Below, piece after piece: positions 31,896-43,900 of a stretch of DNA of 64,000 nucleotides. Source of the DNA: Arenicola marina. Its lineage: Eukaryota; Annelida; Polychaeta; Arenicolidae. Numbering within the stretch: position 1 is the first letter of the stretch; each line of letters starts with the position of its first letter. Below the pieces are notes generated by a model. That model saw nothing but the letters and a program-made list of their open reading frames with translations. It searched no databases and was not told where the DNA came from. A program made the position numbers and the translations under genes. The DNA is taken from NCBI GenBank assembly GCA_964019135.1, contig OZ025257.1:21355971-21419970 (forward strand), written 5' to 3'.

Positions 31896-33159
31896 ACAAA
31901 TATATATACCCCCCCCCCCCAAAAAAAATAAATAAATAAAAAACACATTTAATATCGTGGCCTAAACTTTAGTTGTTTTCTCTGGGTAACGTGTATCATT
32001 TTTGTAATTGTAATTGTGGGCCAGTTGTGAAGCAATTGCCAGATTGGGGGAAGCCGGTCCAGTTACCGACGAAAGTTATGAGCCGTACAACGCAGTAGGA
32101 TCCCCAAGAAAAAGTAACAAAACTGAGCGTTATTTGTGTGAAACTCGGGTACATAATTGACAGTACAATAATGTTCAGGGTTTTGGCGTTTTTTTTCATG
32201 AATCTTAAAGCTAAGTCAATGGGGGAAGGATCGCTTCTTCATCGCGTCTTATTATTCATTACGGAATTTCATATTTAACGCATTGTACAAGTCATGCTCT
32301 CCACTGATTGATTCTTTCACCAGATGGCACCACTGTACCATGTGGTAAAGTATCTACGGAATCCGGCACCGAATTGAAAGTTCTGATTCTCATCCATTAT
32401 TTATTCTGGACCGACTAAATTTTTTTGGTTGAAAACTGTTCCTTTTATTCTTTTCCAGATAAAGTGACTTGCTTTATGCAGAAGGTTTTCCTGGTTTTAC
32501 CAGTAGAAAGGGACTAGTTCACTTTCATATACTTCAGACGAGTGTTGAAGTTGCATATCGACCTGTTTCCCGCCAAAACTAGGCCTAGGCGACATCTATA
32601 TCACAATTTGCAGAAAACGCAATTATTTCATTCTATAAATTCAGAAACCTAACAAACATCGCCGTTTCGGCTGTGATATGGCAAACGTGTCTATCCCGGG
32701 ACACCGCAGAACTCTGTCGCGGCACTGCTACTTATAACAAGCATTGCGAAGCACCAAAACTGATGACGTTTACCACTAAGTTGAAAACATGTGCTAAATT
32801 GATATCACGGGCAAGGCTAAGAGACTCCGTTTGGCAGTCTGGTATGCGTGGAATATTGATAAAAAGAAATCTTGGATGACGTATTCTTATTTGTATTTTG
32901 ACCTCTTTAGTTTTGGCGGAAAAGAGCTCGATATGCAACTTTAAATAAAGGTTTGATGGCTGAGCCCGTCGGAGCATCGTTGAGACAGAAACACAGATTC
33001 TTCAGCCACTGAGAAAAGTTCCCTGGTGTGCATATGTCGAAGGCGGAGCCTGTTTCGGTTTGCGCTCAACGACGGGGCGGTTCTGTGCAACAATTTCGCC
33101 AATTGGTTGTTCTGGTTTCTCAACAACCGGTAATCTATATTGAAAAACAAAATGTGGTT

Positions 33160-33310
33160 TCTTGCACAAGTAGTATAGACCTACTCACACAAGTAGTCGA
33201 GGCCTTTACTTACACAAGTAGTATAGGCCTACTCACACAAGTAGTAATAGGCCTATGCTTACACAAGTGGCATAGGCCTATTCATGCAAGTAGCATAGGC
33301 CTACTAGCAC
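33160..33310. repeat. ~22-26 bp repeat with TAGGCCTA palindromes
   Basis: CACAAGTAGTATAGGCCTAC and variants occur six or seven times. Confidence 0.8.
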
Positions 33311-34274
33311 GACGTGCTTGTGGACGTGTGTTATAACCCAAAACGTCATAGTGACGAAAACGTCAGGCCTTGGTAGAATTAAATAAACAGTTTTAAGTTT
33401 GACTTCAATCATCCCCGCTATCGCTCACACAACCCTGCGTGACGTTTCTGAAGGAGACGTGGCGGGGCCACTTCGGGCTAAGGAAGCGATTGGTGGACAA
33501 TGAATGACCTCTTGCAGGGTCGGATCCAGATATGCCGGTTTCTAGTAATGGCCTTTTTGGTATTGATATGTTTAATGGCATAAATTTCGGCCCTAAGAGG
33601 GGGGGCCGGGTCTCCCCCACCCCCATTGGATCCGCCCCTGTCTTGGAGGCCGAAATTGGCGAATCAAGGAGCAGAAAAATAAGGAAATCTTAGGTTTCCA
33701 GGGCGGGGAGGGGGGGGGGCATACCCCATCGTTTATGAAAGCACTTATATATATCTCAAACTGAAGATTTACTGCCTCATACCATCAATATTTAGACACG
33801 GCGATAGAGGCACAATATGAAACTGTACATTTGCTCCTAGATGGCGTTTCCTATATGGCCGTTTTGGGTCCTAACAGACGTGAAGACGTCGGGATTTGAA
33901 AGTACGCGACAATGATTGGTCGAATGTGTGCCTGTCTAGATTTAAACAAAGTATTCCGTTTTCATTCTACTTAATGACTTTGTACATATGGAACCACAAA
34001 TATGTTAATAAGATCCTAATTTTGCAAGTATTTGTAAAAGTGTTCTTATTTGTAAATTTGTATTAGAAGGTATTTTTGTACGGCTATTTCCCGCTAATAT
34101 AACAAAGTGGCATAATATGTTGTAATGAAGGACTAACATTTGATTACTTACTTATTACTTACTTAATAAGTCACGTAATTATGTGTGCGAAGTACACTAG
34201 CTGTGTTATTGCACCGACAATCAAGACAACACTTTTAGCATTTACTGTGCTACTCGAGATTACGAGCGTTCACC

Positions 34275-34385
34275 GCCGGTCATCATGATCATAACGTGTC
34301 CGTCCTCACACGGCGGGGTATATTATACATAGGCCCCCGCCATGTGCGGACAGACACGTTATGATCATGATCATGTTCGCTTAAC
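34275..34385. repeat. Palindromic hairpin element
   Basis: CATGATCATAACGTGTCCG on the left pairs with CGGACAGACACGTTATGATC on the right around a short ATTATACAT loop. Arms of about 45 bp, imperfect; probably a foldback MITE remnant. Confidence 0.65.
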
Positions 34386-34499
34386 TTACAACATGCGACA
34401 AGGGAATGGCTACATTTTTCCAATTCAACCTAAACAACCCTTCGTAATCCCAGCATTGAGGATTCTCATAACGTCCCTTGTGTTTTCTGCGGCATTCGG

Positions 34500-34790
34500 C
34501 ACCGAAACGTAAATTATTACCCAATGATCCACACCGATACATAAATTATTATCCAATGATCCACACAGACATGTAAATTAATACCCACACATCCACGCCG
34601 ATATGTAAATTAGTACCAAATGATCCACACCGATATGTAAATTATATATTACCCAATGATCCACACCGATATGTAAATTAGTCCCCAATAATCCACACCG
34701 ATATGTAAATTAATACCCAATGATCCACACCGACATGTAAATTAGTACCCAATGATTCACACCGATATGTAAATTAGTACCCAATGATCG
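34500..34790. repeat. 32-bp tandem array, ~9 copies
   Basis: CCAATGATCCACACCGATAT GTAAATTAGTAC repeats with minor variation. Confidence 0.92.
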
Positions 34791-35444
34791 AATGAAATTA
34801 AAACGAACACAAACAAATGTCACCCAGGGTCTACGTTAATTATTCATCAACTTTTTATTAAGCGTGTAGGCAGCAGAGCTCCTAGTGTTTGGCATGGCCA
34901 AATACATCACTGGCACATGAGGAGGGTGAGCTGTGGTTATCAGCGTATGGGGCGAACACAGGACACACCATAAACATAATTAGGACAAATATCACAATAA
35001 GTCACAAAAAACAAACAAACAGATCGCGTGGCATACAGCAGCGCGCGAGAAATACGAAAATTCTTATAGCCTTATGTCTACAGCGTCCATCTGGAATAAC
35101 TTGGGTTCTCTCTCTCTGAAGTAAGTATTTCTAATTGAATTCAATTCTAGGATAACATATAGATATTTCTAATTGATTTCGATTTTGGGGTAACAGAGTT
35201 TTTGAACTACAGTACAGAGTGCAAATATATATTATTTATCCCTAGGTATTGCATTGTATAAATCCCAACTTATGTTTTAACTTGTTCACGAAATTCACAT
35301 TGTGAAAATCTCCGGGGGTAATACATACACAGAATAGATACCATAATAACAAATGGGAAGTCTCTGCAAAACCCGTACCGAGTAAAAACCTTAAGAACTC
35401 CAGCAACGGGATGGCGTGGGGGGGGGGGGGGGAGTGCAGTATTT

Positions 35445-35700
35445 AGATTGGTTCGTTATTCAGGACGCTTTAACCACTTTTGGTCATATCGCGTCAATGG
35501 GAGAAGGAAGGGAGAGTGGAGCAATGTCCCCGGGGGTAACCCCCTACTCTTTGCGAAGAAAGACCTGGGATCTTTATCCTGCGACCACACAGACATGGCC
35601 ACAGCAGGGCTCGAACCACCGACCCACGTGCCGTTAGGCTCTCAGGTGACCAGAGCACTCAATGCGAGCGCCCTAGCCCACTGAGCTGTCACGCCGGCCC
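35445..35700 (-). mobile_element. tRNA-derived SINE, near full length, minus strand
   Basis: The plus strand reads the element backwards: ATTCAGGACGCTTTAACCAC, CGCGTCAATGGGAGAAGG, CCCTACTCTTTGCGAAGAAA, GGGCTCGAACCACCG (B box), then CTGAGCTGTCACGCCGGCCC (head). Confidence 0.8.
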
Positions 35701-37364
35701 CCAGTATTTAGAACATACCTCCCCAACTTTACCAAAAATTATCAAGATGCCGCAGAGCCGATACAGCCACATAGCTCGGGTGAAAGAGTTGCCAGGATAA
35801 CATTTATAAATGCGTCCTATGTATGGCACGCTGTTTCATAAATAATCATATAAAAGTACCCCAGTTTACCCTCGATTACCTTCCCAATACGATATATTTT
35901 TACCTGTACCAAAAAAGACAATCCGAGGTCTCAACAACTCGAACGACGATCGTCAATAAATACAATGATCGTCTATGATTGACATGAAGCTTATCGAATA
36001 TAAATTATCCCACCTATATTACATAATTCGAACGACGATGGACAAGAAGTTTAATGAACCGAACGGTGATCACCAAAATAACTCCCCTAAAATTGAACTG
36101 TCATAACATTAATCTGAAGTCGAACTTCGTGACCCCCCCCCCCCCCCCCACCTCCAGTACCGGTAACAATCTTCACAAGTCGAAAACTTATCCTAACAAC
36201 CCACATAAATCGAACGATAATAGTCTTGAAACGTCTATTATTGAACAAATGACCGCCATTATGGAACATTTGTCGACAGGATACGAACGGTGCTAAGTCC
36301 CCACCGCTGAGGCCGTATATGTTGCAAGAATAGAGATATTATATCCATTTGGCATGAAAGGATGCATGGTTAAAGTGAATTATTCAGAAAGGATTGAACC
36401 GTTGTGAAGTCGTGAAGCAATAGAAGCGACAATAGCAATGCGAACAACTGCCATAGTGTCCGTCATCTACCGAAAACAAATGATAACAAACATACACCCA
36501 TTAATATATATTTATATATATATATATATAGACAATGTACATATATAAGTTTCTTTTTACAACTCTAATTACAAGTGTATTCTATACAAATGACACGAGA
36601 AAATCTACAGTGTGATTTCAAATGCACTGGCTCTATGATAGCTGATTGTAAAATACACTGAAATAAGCAGCCACTGGCAGTCTAATCAACTATCCCCCGC
36701 CCCCTACCTCTCCCCACCCTGCCCTCTCCAGACGTACCCTCCTACCCCCGGCCCCCGCTCCCACCGAACCAATCTCTACGTATATCAGTCCTTCTCTAGT
36801 CCCACGACTAGTACACCCTCACCAGGCATCCCCCTAGGACGCCCCCCCACCCCCCGGCAGAAGACCGACTGCACTGGGTGAGAACGAGGCAACACTTTGC
36901 ACAAAGGGTAATTCTGCAGGTTTAGCCACCATTTTGGATAGCATTTGTTGCATGCAACCTCCATCGATTCCGGTTTTTAAGACACCTTGTATTAAATGTC
37001 TGCTGTCTGGTGTTCATGCATATCCTGTCATCCAACAATAGCTTATAATCACCTTCCAAACATAAAGTCAGTGCACAGTAATTTGAAATCCTCGGCTTTT
37101 AAATTATCTTTTAGCAATCACACCCTCTAGGACTTTTCACTCTGATGAGACGCCTCCTGTAATCAATTTGGTATACATGAGGATCGGGACACCTCCGGAG
37201 AGAACTTCCGGTCTTCCACGTGCGTTATGCCGGACAAACAAGTCGTCGGACAAACGGAGAAGCAGGTCACTTTGTTGTCAGTTTCAAAGAGGAGTACTTC
37301 TTATTTATACCTACCATCAGCGATGATTGTCAATTTAATACTTAAGATTAACGAAAAAGGACTT

Positions 37365-37500
37365 AAGCGTGGGCGGGGCTTGGAGTCTGGATCGGTGAAC
37401 TGCGCAAGTCCGAACTCCGAACTGGCGCACATCCGTCTCACCAATCATAGCAACCCCGCGCATGCGCGGTGGCCAGACTATGGTACCGGAAAGCCGTCAC
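37365..37500. promoter_or_regulatory. Promoter-like GC box plus perfect NRF1 palindrome
   Basis: GTGGGCGGGGCTT at about 37370, CCAATCATAG near 37441, and the 14-bp palindrome CCGCGCATGCGCGG at 37456-37469, an NRF1-type site. No gene start is visible nearby. Confidence 0.3.
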
Positions 37501-38319
37501 TACGATTGAAATAAGTTTGTCTCAGTTTGAGAAATATGAACGCCAAAAGTTACTAATTTAAGAATTGTTGAAACGATTACAACTCTATTTGCTATTTAGT
37601 TCATTCAGTCCAATTAAAGTTACTCCTACATCATTTTTCACTCTGAATAATGAATTGTTGACGATTTCCTGGAGACCTGAACGCATTGATCGATCTGTTT
37701 TAGTGTTAATTCTTAATCTTAAGTCTTAGGAGTTTAAGTGGCACATGCTCCCATTTTAAAGGCAAAGTACACAAGAACGCCACTTTTTCCGCCTATCTAC
37801 CAGTTTCAGTCTTACAGTCGTTGTGGCTCGAGGCATCGCCTTCCTAGCTGTTGTATGGCATTACATTTATGCCCACAGTATCTCAATAAATGATTTCAAC
37901 CCTAAATGATTGAAATGAGCAGCTTGAAGCAATATTTAATAATTTCGCTCAACGCAGCTTACACGGCAGTGCCTTATAGGCATAAGACGCTGGACTGGAC
38001 GCTGTAGCTCGCTCGATGAAGCCACTAACCGTGAATAAACTAAAATAGAGCACTTGAGGCAACATAAACAATAGTATTGTATAGCACATCGGTATACAGG
38101 AGATAACATTCCTGCAGTTACTGTAAAAGCCACCGTCGAGACATATTAGATCGGGGATATTTGTACTTTAAGGCTGTGAGCCTACAGTGCACAATAAACT
38201 TATTATTATATTATTATTATTACAGCGAAGGGGGGGGGGGGGTGGGTGTTGCTTCGACCATTAACAACAAAATTCCTTCCACTAGTGTGATTCTGTTCTT
38301 GTGAGGATTACGCCCTGGG

Positions 38320-38575
38320 ATGTGTGTGTGGGTGGCTGTGTGGATGGGTGAGTGGGTGTGTGGATGGGTGTGTGGGTGGCTGTGTGGATGGGTGAGTGGG
38401 TGTGTGGATGGGTGTGTGGATGGGTGTGTGGGTATGTGGATGGGTGAGTGGGTGGGTGTGTGGGTGCGTGGATGGGTGTGTGGATGGGTGTGTGGGTGGG
38501 TGTGTGGGTGCGTGGATGGGTGGGTGTGTGGGTGCGTGGGTGGGGGTGTGTGTGGGTATATGGGTGGGTCATCGG
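38320..38575. repeat. GT-rich 4/12-bp array
   Basis: Mixed TGTG, GGTG and GATG tetramers (TGTGTGGATGGGTGTGTGGG). In frame it reads as W/G/V or PTHTP repeats; not a gene. Confidence 0.9.
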
Positions 38576-39299
38576 AGGAGGGGATGTAAATGATGACCTA
38601 TTATTTCCTGTCTATGTTGGAATCGGGTACTGCATATAATTTACGACAATTGAGGTAGCGACAGATGGTAACCATTGGCCACGGATGATCCAAATATATA
38701 TATATATATATATAGGTAACTAACGAAAGTGCTTCCAGAAGTAAACCGTTTCCAAGCACGTGCTTCTCAAATGATAGGTGAGATTCGGGTATTGACCACT
38801 GACACCGGAAGTGCCCCCTTAATGTCCACACTATGCGCATTCTCCTTGTGTCTCCGAGACGACATCTTTGGCCACCCACATACAGTCAAGCTTTAATATG
38901 TACAAGTAGCGATTCACACTCAATGCATTTGCTTACGCAGGATGGGACGATTCATAACAAGTTCAACACGGGGCTGGCGCATCAACAATTCTTATTTGCA
39001 CGCCCTTTAACTGAGTAACAAGTTAATACCTTAACGTTCTATGATGGGTATGGATCAGCGTGCACATTATGTACGCCATCTACGTACAGCTCGACGTACA
39101 CACTTCCTACAGAGTAGCTCTATTAGCGATTTACGTCGTTTTGGCCGCGCACTAAACTTTAGTCCCTTCACGTTACAGCTGGTCTGCACTTCACTCTCCA
39201 CCAAAGCACCAAAGATCCACAGCTATTCCTTCTGCTTATATAAATAGACAGGTTAACAAGTGATTAGCAATCGAATGCTATTCTAGTGTCACTACTTGT

Positions 39300-40617
39300 T
39301 CACTCCGACAGAAATCACGTCAGATTTGCGACTGCTCTGATACAGATCACCTCAGATTTGCGACCGCTCTCTGATACAAGCACCTCGGATTTGAGACGGC
39401 TCTCTGATAGAATCACCTCAGATTTGAGACCGCTCTCTGATAGAATCACCTCAGATTTGCGACCGCTTTCGGATACAATCACCTCAGATTTGAGACCGCT
39501 CTCTGATACAATCAACCCAGAATTGCGACCGCTCTCTGATACAATCACCTCAGATTTGAGACCGCTCTCTGATACAATCACCTCAGATTTGAGACCGTTC
39601 TCTGATACAAATCACCTCAGATTTGAGACCGCTCTCTGATACAATCACCTCAGATTTGAGACTGCTCTCTGATAGAATCACCTCAGATTTGAGACCGCTC
39701 TCTGATACAATCAACCCAGAATTGCGACCGCTCTCTGACACGATCACCTCAGATTTGCGACCGCTTTCTGATACAATCACCTCAGATTTGAGACCGCTCT
39801 CTGATACAATCACCTCAGATTTGAGACCGCTCTCTGATACAATCACCTCAGATTTGCGACCGCTCTCTGATACAATCACCTCAGATTTGAGACCGCTCTC
39901 TGATACAATCACCTCAGATTTGAGACCGCTCTCTGATACAATCACCTCAGATTTGAGACCGCTCTCTGATACAATCACCTCAGATTTGAGACCGCTCTCT
40001 GATACAATCAACCCAGAATTGCGACCGCTCTCAGACACAATCACCCCAGATTTGCGACCGTATTCTGATACAATCACCTCAGATTTGAGACCGCTCTCTG
40101 ATACGAATCACCTCAGATTTGCGACCGCTTTCTGATACAATCACCTCAGATTTGAGACCGCTCTCTGATACAATCACCTCAGATTTGAGACCGCTCTCTG
40201 ATACAATCACCTCAGATTTGAGACCACTCTCTGATACAATCAACCCAGAATTGCGACCGCTCTCTGACACAATCACCTCAGATTTGCGACCGCTTTCTGA
40301 TACAATCACCTCAGATTTGAGACCGCTTTCTGATACAATCACCTCAGATTTGAGACCGCTCTCTGATACAATCACCTCAGATTTGAGACCGCTCTCTGAT
40401 ACAATCACCTCAGATTTGAGACCGCTCTCTGATACAATCAACCCAGAATTGGGACCGCTCTCTGACACAATCACCTCAGATTTGCGACCGCTTTCTGATA
40501 CAATCACCTCAGATTTGAGACCGCTCTCTGATACAATCACCTCAGATTTGAGACCGCTCTCTGACACAATCACCTCAGATTTGCGACCGCTCTCTCATAA
40601 AATCCCCTCAGATTTGC
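39300..40617. repeat. 33-bp minisatellite starting 12 nt past the CYLD stop codon
   Basis: About forty units of GATACAATCACCTCAGATTT GAGACCGCTCTCT. A variant unit with CAACCCAGAATTG recurs at about 39513, 39712, 40006, 40237 and 40435, giving 6-9-unit higher-order blocks. It lies where the CYLD 3' UTR should be. Because 33 is a multiple of 3, both strands are open; no gene. Confidence 0.96.
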
Positions 40618-40628
40618 GTCCAGTCCCT

Positions 40629-40819
40629 CTACTTGTACATCATCATCTGTTGACTCTGGTACATGCAGATGTAGCCGTCACAGAGAACCCGCTTCATGTC
40701 GGTCGGGAGTTTCCGGTCCTCGTCGGAGGCCAGGATTAGGGGTCGGGACTCCTTCTGGAGCCAGGTCGGCAGGTCCGAACACGGCAACACCTTCGGGATG
40801 TTGTACCCATGCTGCTCGC
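40629..40819 (-). CDS. CYLD: CYLD exon 15 (last)
   Basis: Acceptor CATCATAG. Encodes [11 protein letters not shown], then [20 protein letters not shown] and TAG, close to the vertebrate CYLD C-terminus (CDAYMCMYQS). Confidence 0.95.
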
Positions 40820-40877
40820 CTATGATGACACCGTTGCGGTGAATTATCAGTACATGTATAAAGAACATATAATAAAA

Positions 40878-40923
<46 letters not shown>

Positions 40924-43900
40924 CATAATAAATAAAGAAAAAAACATTTCATTCATTTTTATGAACACAAGGATCTGCAGCTATCGTAAAATTAACTGTA
41001 TTTAATGTCACTTCATCCGTGCAATGCCACGCCCAGCCAAAGAAAATTAATATCTTAGCTTTGTATTTGGCCTTTCTTTGTAAATGTAATAAGTTCAGCA
41101 TATAGCAACTTCAAAATTTACAGAGATGTCATGGGACAAATTGATTTCCCAAACATACCAATAGAGGACAACTTCATCTATCTGATGCAAAATTGAAGTA
41201 AAGACGTTTTCGCTTGCTTTGTTTAATTTAAATGCATTTAGTACGTTATATGTCAACATACTTGTGTTGTTTAGTACTGTGGTTTATTTAAAGTCAATTA
41301 TAATTCCTGCAGGACAAGACGATATAATATTTGCATTTATATGTTGTGTTTGTGTGTCTGTACTCTCGCAAGTGACTATAGTAAAATAATATATATTTAT
41401 CAATTTTTTTATGGTATATGTGAATAAGAGACTACTTACCCATGCGGTCGGCCATGCTGTCGAAGAATACCCAGGGTGCATCGGCCTCCATGCCACACTT
41501 GACGAAGGACACGTAGTGGGACGTCTCGATGCAGATGACGGCAAACAGATCCAGTTTTTCCCGGGGAACTTTTACATCCGGGTTGTCGGCCATCAACTTC
41601 CGGTATTCCTCGTTGACCTTGAGTTCTCGGTATTTGTGGTCCGAACGCTTCGCGTGGTTGTGGCTCTGTGGGTCCAGAAGGTCAAGGTCGGGTTAACAAA
41701 AGACACTTTAACCTGAATAGCAATGAAGGTCATATAGGGCCAACCGAGTTTGAGTTTGCTGACCCATCAAAAAGAGCTGGTGTCACCTACTCTGTTCGAT
41801 GAGTCAGCGTCCAAGATTAGTTGGTTTGAGAGGGGACACTTTTAACCTACACAAGGTCATCTCGTGCCATTGGTAAGGATGCAGTTACATACCCCCCCCC
41901 CCCCCACCGCCAACTCTTTTTTTAAATACGGACAAGAGATATTTAATCTACACCGTCATAGGTATTCGCACAGTGAGACGTGAAGCCCCGAACACCGGTA
42001 CGATGGCTGGCCTGGCAGAGCTCACTGGACAAACCGGAGCGAGTAACCACCAAACCATTCCGGTGGGCCCCTTAGCAATCAAGTGTGTATGCGAAGGGGC
42101 GGGCAGGATTTGAACAGGGAGGGGTGGGAATCGAAGATTAAATGCAAGTGTGTGGGGCATGATTTTCTTATTGTGTTATACGTTCTGCTCAAGATGTCTA
42201 CATAATCGCTTTATCAACGATATTGATAAAGCGTGTAGTCAGCCATGTTGAGTCCCATCACACTGACATTATCAACACTATAGACAATCCAACAATATTA
42301 AATCTTAAAAACTTACTGTTACGTAATTAAGTGATAGTACATAGAACAGTTTTACCACGCGTTAACTATGCAGACAAGAACGCAAACCACTCAATGTTGC
42401 ATTTATAAACATCAATAAAACTACAATCTGCTCCTACTTGGCTTTGAAATTATTTTTCTTAATTACGCTAACTTATATTGCACTTGACATTATTTCAGTG
42501 AGAAAAATGAACTTTGTGGTATGGGTAAAGAGACCCGCGCGTTCGGCCATCGTTGCGTCCACCTTGGTTAGACTGGGCCTTCTCCACTTTGGAGAAAACC
42601 AAGGAATACAGAATACTAATATAATTTTGTTGATTTGTTTGGGTGACGTTTACAAAAGAAGACCTACCCTTTCGACGCACTCTTTGCAGAAGGCGATTTC
42701 GTCCAGTCCGTCGCCCTTCCCAAACTGGCAGTAGCAGTCCTTACACTCGTAGGTGGCGAGTCCCGAGCAGACCACACACTCCCGCGGCCCTGGATAACAC
42801 ACACATCATCAACACACAGTTCTTGTGTTCACACAGCCTGTGTTCAGTAGCCGTTTCTCGTTTTGGGAAACGCCTCAAAATATATACTTATATAAATTAA
42901 GAAAAAAATATACAAACGCCAGAGAACAGGTGTAAATAACTAACAATACCATATTACAATTGCAAAATCATTGGTTTGCTTATTTAGGCGAGTCAGCTTT
43001 TCGAAGAATTACGATTTTGCCAAGAGCACTTATTATTAATATGCTTATACCGTTTGTTTTATATCAAATATTATGTATTATAATTACTCAAATAAAGACA
43101 ATTCTTATTACTCAGTTTACATGAATATAAAGAAAAGAAGCTGCTCATACTATTTATGTACACAATTTAATAATAACATAATACAAAATAGTAGTAATCA
43201 TAACATAACAATAATAGTAATAATAATGAATAAAAGAAGAATATAACAATAATAATAATAATAAATAATAAGAAGCATATAAAAATAATAAGAAGCATAT
43301 AAAAATAATAAGAATACTAAATATTGAGAATATAAAAATACTACTACTACTAATGTATGAACGCCCCACCTGTTTCCAGAATGTCTGTGATGTCGAGGGT
43401 TAGACTGGGAACAATGCGGCGGTACATCTTGAAGTTCTTGCCGCACCTTGGCAGCTGGAGGATGAGGCAGGCCGGTCGCTGGGGGGTACACAAGACAGTC
43501 GTCAGAACACATGGCGCGTACACAATACAACAGACGGCCGTCAGAACACGTGGCGCGTACACAATACAACAGACGGCCGTCAGAACACATGGCGCGTACA
43601 CAATACAACAGACAGCCGTCAGAACACATGGCGCGTACACACTACAACAGACGGTCGTCAGAACACATGGCGCGTACACAATACAACAGACGGCCGTCAG
43701 AACACATGGCGCGTACACAATACAACAGACAGCCGTCAGAACATATGGCGCGTACACACTACAACAGACGGCCGTCAGAACACATGGCGCGTACACAATA
43801 CAACAGACGGCCGTCAGAACACATGGCGCGTACACAATACAACAGACGGCCGTCAGAACACGTGGCGCGTACACAATACAACAGACGGCCGTCAGAACAC

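Larger units (their letters stand above)
31896..39299. other. Intergenic between the convergent SLC7 and CYLD genes
   Basis: No protein gene recognised. Contains the small repeats at 33160 and 34500, a palindrome at 34275, a SINE at 35445, a promoter-like GC/NRF1 segment at 37365, a GT-rich array at 38320, and poly-C/G tracts (31908, 33708, 35419, 36127, 38228). Confidence 0.45.

Noticed and set aside
39286..40739. Open frames with SESGLKSEVIV or TITSDLRPLSD repeats
   Set aside because: Consequence of the 33-bp array downstream of the CYLD stop; both strands are open.
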